Positions 60,416 to 64,000 of a stretch of DNA of 64,000 nt are shown piece by piece. The notes beneath the pieces are model-generated. The model worked only from the letters and a program-made list of their open reading frames with translations. It did no database searches and had not been told where the DNA came from. A program made the position numbers and the translations under genes. Each line of letters begins with the position of its first letter. Within the stretch, counting starts at the first letter, position 1. Source of the stretch: Argentina anserina (taxonomy: Eukaryota > Streptophyta > Magnoliopsida > Rosales > Rosaceae); NCBI RefSeq assembly GCF_933775445.1, contig NC_065875.1:22319555-22383554 (forward strand), in the 5' to 3' direction.

Positions 60416-62387
60416 ATTTCAGATTACAACTGTTATAACAGAAACCAGGTAGCCTCTTAAACCTCAGGAAAGTGAACGTAATCGAAAACCGCAAATGCAA
60501 ATACTCGATCGGCCGGAGTGTATATAGATTTGTGCTTTTCCGATGAGACAATCAGATCGCGGAAACGGATTGGAGAAAAAGGAGATGGCAAAACTAAAAT
60601 GGAGACGGGGACTGAAAATGGATCTGGTGGGGAGTATAATAGGTATGGTAAAGGCAGGTTTCCAGGGGCAGATTGGTAAAATCAGTTCAAACGGAGGAAG
60701 AGAGAAAGAAAGGAAAAATGGAGGTAAGCAGGGCTCTGAGAATAAATGAATGGGCAGCCACCGCGTAGGGGTAGGAGAAGAACAACAATTTGAATAACTT
60801 AATAAAAACATATATATATATTTTGATCGCCATTTAATTTGGGCGCCCACGTTCTTTTGGAATTACAATTTTGTCTTGACTTAAACTCGATTGTGAGGGT
60901 GGGAATTGGAGTTTGACGAGGGCAGATAAGGAAAATAGGCTGCTGCGTGTGTCAGCGTGGCGAGGGTTATCTAACTATCTAATAAAATAAAAGATGTTAA
61001 AAGGCTTTAATTATCGAAGCTGGGATTGGTGGATTTGAGGCCACTCGGATTAGTCACTAGGGAGTTGGATTTGATGTACGACACGTGTGGGTGGTGGGGA
61101 AAATGTTTCACACGTGGATGGTGAGATTCTGTGGAAGTGAAGGGGAGGTGTTCTTTCCTTCTTTATCCCCATTCGATTTTCTCGAGAGTCGCTTATTGAT
61201 TTGAGCCACGAGCTTCGTTTAGGGGCGTGAGACGACGCGCCGTGTCAGAACACACCCCGTTTTGATCAAATCCGTTCGAACGGTCGCCTGCCTGGGATAG
61301 GAAATGGATTGATTTATTTCCTTTTTCAGAAATCTTTACTTATTTTCTTTGATGATGATGTTTTCTATTTCAGATTAGATTTTGTGTCGACAAACTCTAT
61401 ATTTGGTTGGTATATTTCTCTGTCATACACTCATAGAGAAGCGACACAATTGTTGTTTAAATGAGTTATAAATGAATTGATGTTTTTTTCAAACGTAATT
61501 TTTTTATATTGGTTAATCTGATTGATAAAGACGTGCACGAATGATTAAAATACTCGATCTCATTGCAACAATAATGAAGATTAGATAGACATAAAACGAG
61601 AATTTCAAGTGTCTCAATATTTAGTAAACGGAAAACAAAGTCTAATTTATCCTCTACTTTACTAGAACATCTAAAGTCTGCCAAATCAATTTTAGGTCAA
61701 AGATTGTTAATACGATATATAAGGACCACTACTACAAATAATACTACACTTTTACTTGTTGAACCATGTAAATGTGAATTGCGTAAAAATAGGATACTCC
61801 AAATCCAACAATTAAAACCAATCCTCCCCATCCTGATTTTTAAATGCTCTATTTCTCTTAAGAACTAAGCAGAATTGCTTGATTAATTTTTTTAAAACAT
61901 CACACTGGAAATAATGATGATTAATGAAACATCTGATGGCTACGGAGTGCCTAATCAACTTAACCAAACCCTTTGCAGTCTGTGTAAGACTGGTCAAACA
62001 TCAAATTTCATAAACCAAAAGGAAAACTGTGTCACACTTCATTGACCTTATTGGCGTGTCATATTACACCACAATGCCATTTCTGCTCCTATCTCCACTT
62101 CCAAGTTCCATAAAAATGTTAACCAAGTTTACATTAAACTAATGTTCGAAGACCGACTAAGCCCTAAAAAAGGAAACCAGAAGAGTAAGTGTCGGTCACA
62201 CGATGATTATAAGTTTACATGCATGTTCATCTGCCCCCTGAATTTTTTTTTTCCATTTTTCCCTTATTTTCTGGAAATGTTATCAAAGCAACCCTCGTGA
62301 CCAAATTTCAGATACCACGTCACATTTGGTGGTTCTTACCAAAACACTTGAGCTGCATCAAATGGCAGGGGATACCAAACACATGTC
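60416..62387. other. Upstream region of the DUF789 gene
   Basis: This holds the leader and promoter of the DUF789 gene, then unassigned sequence. Two G-boxes (CACGTG) lie at 61082-61087 and 61111-61116, 29 bases apart and about 670 bases upstream of the ATG. No other gene is supported. Confidence 0.45.
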
Positions 62388-62395
62388 CGTTTATA

Positions 62396-62833
62396 CAGTG
62401 GTGGATTCATGTATAGGCCAGCTTAGGCAAATGCCTAGGTTGAGATTTTGTTATTCACCTTTGATTGAACAAGTTGGGATATAAAATCGCATAATAAGGG
62501 TAAAATTTGGGACACCAAACAACTTGTTGGCGTTCTTCTTATGTTGTTTCTTTAGACGATATGGTTTTGGACTCTAATAGTTAAGGAGACATAGCACAAC
62601 TACACAATGCTGCATAGTTCTAATAGAACTTTGCCTCAATTTATGAAACAATCTCCCCAAAGAGGAATTAAACTTGTCATTATATTAATTAGCTTGATTC
62701 ATTTACGCTTGCAACCTAGCTCTATATAATTAATTATGTAATTACTTTTTTTGTTTGGTTCAATTATGTATTAAAGGAAGAATTTGTAACATTATTTTGC
62801 CTTAGCTGGGTAAAAATCATGGATCCGCCGCTG
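62396..62833. mobile_element. Non-autonomous hAT element (MITE) with intact 8-bp target duplication
   Basis: The left end CAGTGGTGGATTCATG and the reverse complement of the right end, CAGCGGCGGATCCATG, are inverted repeats (13 of 16). The element is flanked on both sides by CGTTTATA (62388-62395 and 62834-62841), a perfect 8-bp target duplication, which is the hAT signature. The 438-bp body has no coding potential. CAGTGGCGGATCC-type ends are familiar from plant hAT MITEs. Confidence 0.9.
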
Positions 62834-62841
62834 CGTTTATA

Positions 62842-64000
62842 TTTTTGAGGATGAGATGAAACCTCTCAACCCAACAACACCCCCCTCGAGTCCACCACTA
62901 CTTCGCTGATGCCCTTCACATTGTGTTGTTTGCTTTGATGAGGGGACATGGAACTAGGGTTCGGTCAATTCTGCTTAACTCCGCCGGTAAATAATTATAA
63001 TTTAACGACTTTCATTACATTTAACATCATACCATATCGCGAAATAATCATAAATATACAATACAAAACACAATTAGATGAATCGTTTAAGACATTAAAT
63101 GATTTTAATCATTTAAGGCCATTGGTAACACGATTGGTCACATAACTTAATATCATACTTTCTTTATCTTGACAATCAAATCACCACCTTAAACTATTCG
63201 TATAAAATTGGTCACAAGACAATTCCTCAAGAGAAGCAAGCAACTTAGTACAACTATACATATTAGTCTCTGCAGATGCCGATCCAAACAAGCAGCTCAC
63301 AAGTTATTCCATTGTCTGCAAACTACCCATGATAGAATTTTGACAGAAAAACACAACAAAACACATGAACCTCTACAAGGAAGATGAGTTAAGATCCCAG
63401 ATTACAGATCACAACAGTGAGAATCACCAAATTGGGCAAAATGACAATGTGGTTGCCATTATTTCCTCAAAACCCAAAATCTCATCTCAAGCTATCCCAC
63501 TAGAACATATCCTGGTATATATCCCGAAATTGTCAGCAACAAACATATCAAGAACTCCACTGCACAGCCATAAACCAAGGAAGACCCCAACTGGTGGAAG
63601 AAATATGGCTGAGATCAGTAAGAGAAAAGTTTTTGAACCTCTGAATCTCTGATGACCATACTTGGGTTGGGCCAATTCCAGTGGCCATTTGTTATGACAT
63701 AGTCCTATGATTGTTTATATTATTGTATATATTATCCTGCACGGTATGCTTGACTATTTCCCTGAATCCACAAGGCCAACTGTCACAATTATGTTTATTC
63801 TAATCCCACTAAACCACTAATCTCCAAAAGAGGTTTCTAATCAAAGTTTTGCCATTAAAAAAAATTTGCTAAACGTGTCAACAACAAACTCATACAAATA
63901 AAGAATCAGTCAAATCCATGGAATTTTGATCATCTACTGCTTGTACTGAATAAACCACAGGTCCACATATGACGAATGTTGAAGATACTGCTTCCATTGT
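62842..64000. other. Right-end region without a supported gene
   Basis: Open frames at 62948-63145 and 63365-63652 (the second with its antisense at 63487-63675) are short and match nothing I know. The start of a further gene may lie beyond the window. Confidence 0.35.

Noticed and set aside
63365..63675. Overlapping frames on both strands near the right end
   Set aside because: Neither translation shows a domain, and the two exclude each other. They were left unannotated.

Overview
This window is plant nuclear DNA, most likely from a eudicot. It is AT-rich, with GT..AG introns typical of plants. Its multi-exon genes have recognisable Arabidopsis counterparts, and the intergenic space holds plant transposable elements. 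I cannot name the species from the sequence alone. Eleven protein-coding genes are well supported, and one short gene is possible.

Left block, 1-21.1 kb: a PB1-domain protein with a glutamine-rich tail (+, 1782-4115); Elongator subunit ELP2 (-, 10 exons, 6312-10625); a plastid-targeted-looking alpha/beta hydrolase (+, 9 exons, 12359-16040); a non-canonical Aux/IAA protein of the IAA32/IAA34 type without the degron (+, 4 exons, 17134-17985); and a ZAR1-like LRR receptor kinase (-, 2 exons, 18847-21086).

Transposon block, about 22.1-34.4 kb: a hAT transposase relic inside GATATATCGG-rich repeats, a LINE ORF1 (DUF4283/zinc knuckle) relic, a 28-bp minisatellite, and a decayed Ty3/gypsy element of Tat type on the minus strand. 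The gypsy element carries a second RNase H, an extra ORF on the opposite strand, and a 66-bp tandem array that codes for 22-residue repeats.

Middle and right blocks: a CinA-like/nucleotidyltransferase protein (+, 12 exons, 34884-38959); a possible 74-aa membrane peptide (-, 39567-39791); a PIF-like bHLH factor (+, from 41798) whose introns hold an RPL24 pseudogene and a MITE; a repeat-rich intergenic stretch with a 71-bp triplication; a reticulon (-, 50314-51328); a DUF1218 membrane protein (-, 52377-53674); a class I glutamine amidotransferase (+, 54921-56488); a DUF789 protein (-, 57561-60415); and a hAT-type MITE with a perfect 8-bp target duplication (62396-62833).

The genes do not form one pathway. 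Several touch auxin or light signalling (Aux/IAA, bHLH), receptor signalling (ZAR1-like), tRNA modification (ELP2) and ER shape (reticulon). What ties them together is gene order. From memory, the set matches two paralogous Arabidopsis segments (about At2g01190-At2g01260 and At1g15030-At1g15060), so the window looks like an unfractionated version of that ancestral block. Exon boundaries were set by hand from GT/AG sites, reading-frame continuity and remembered family sequences.
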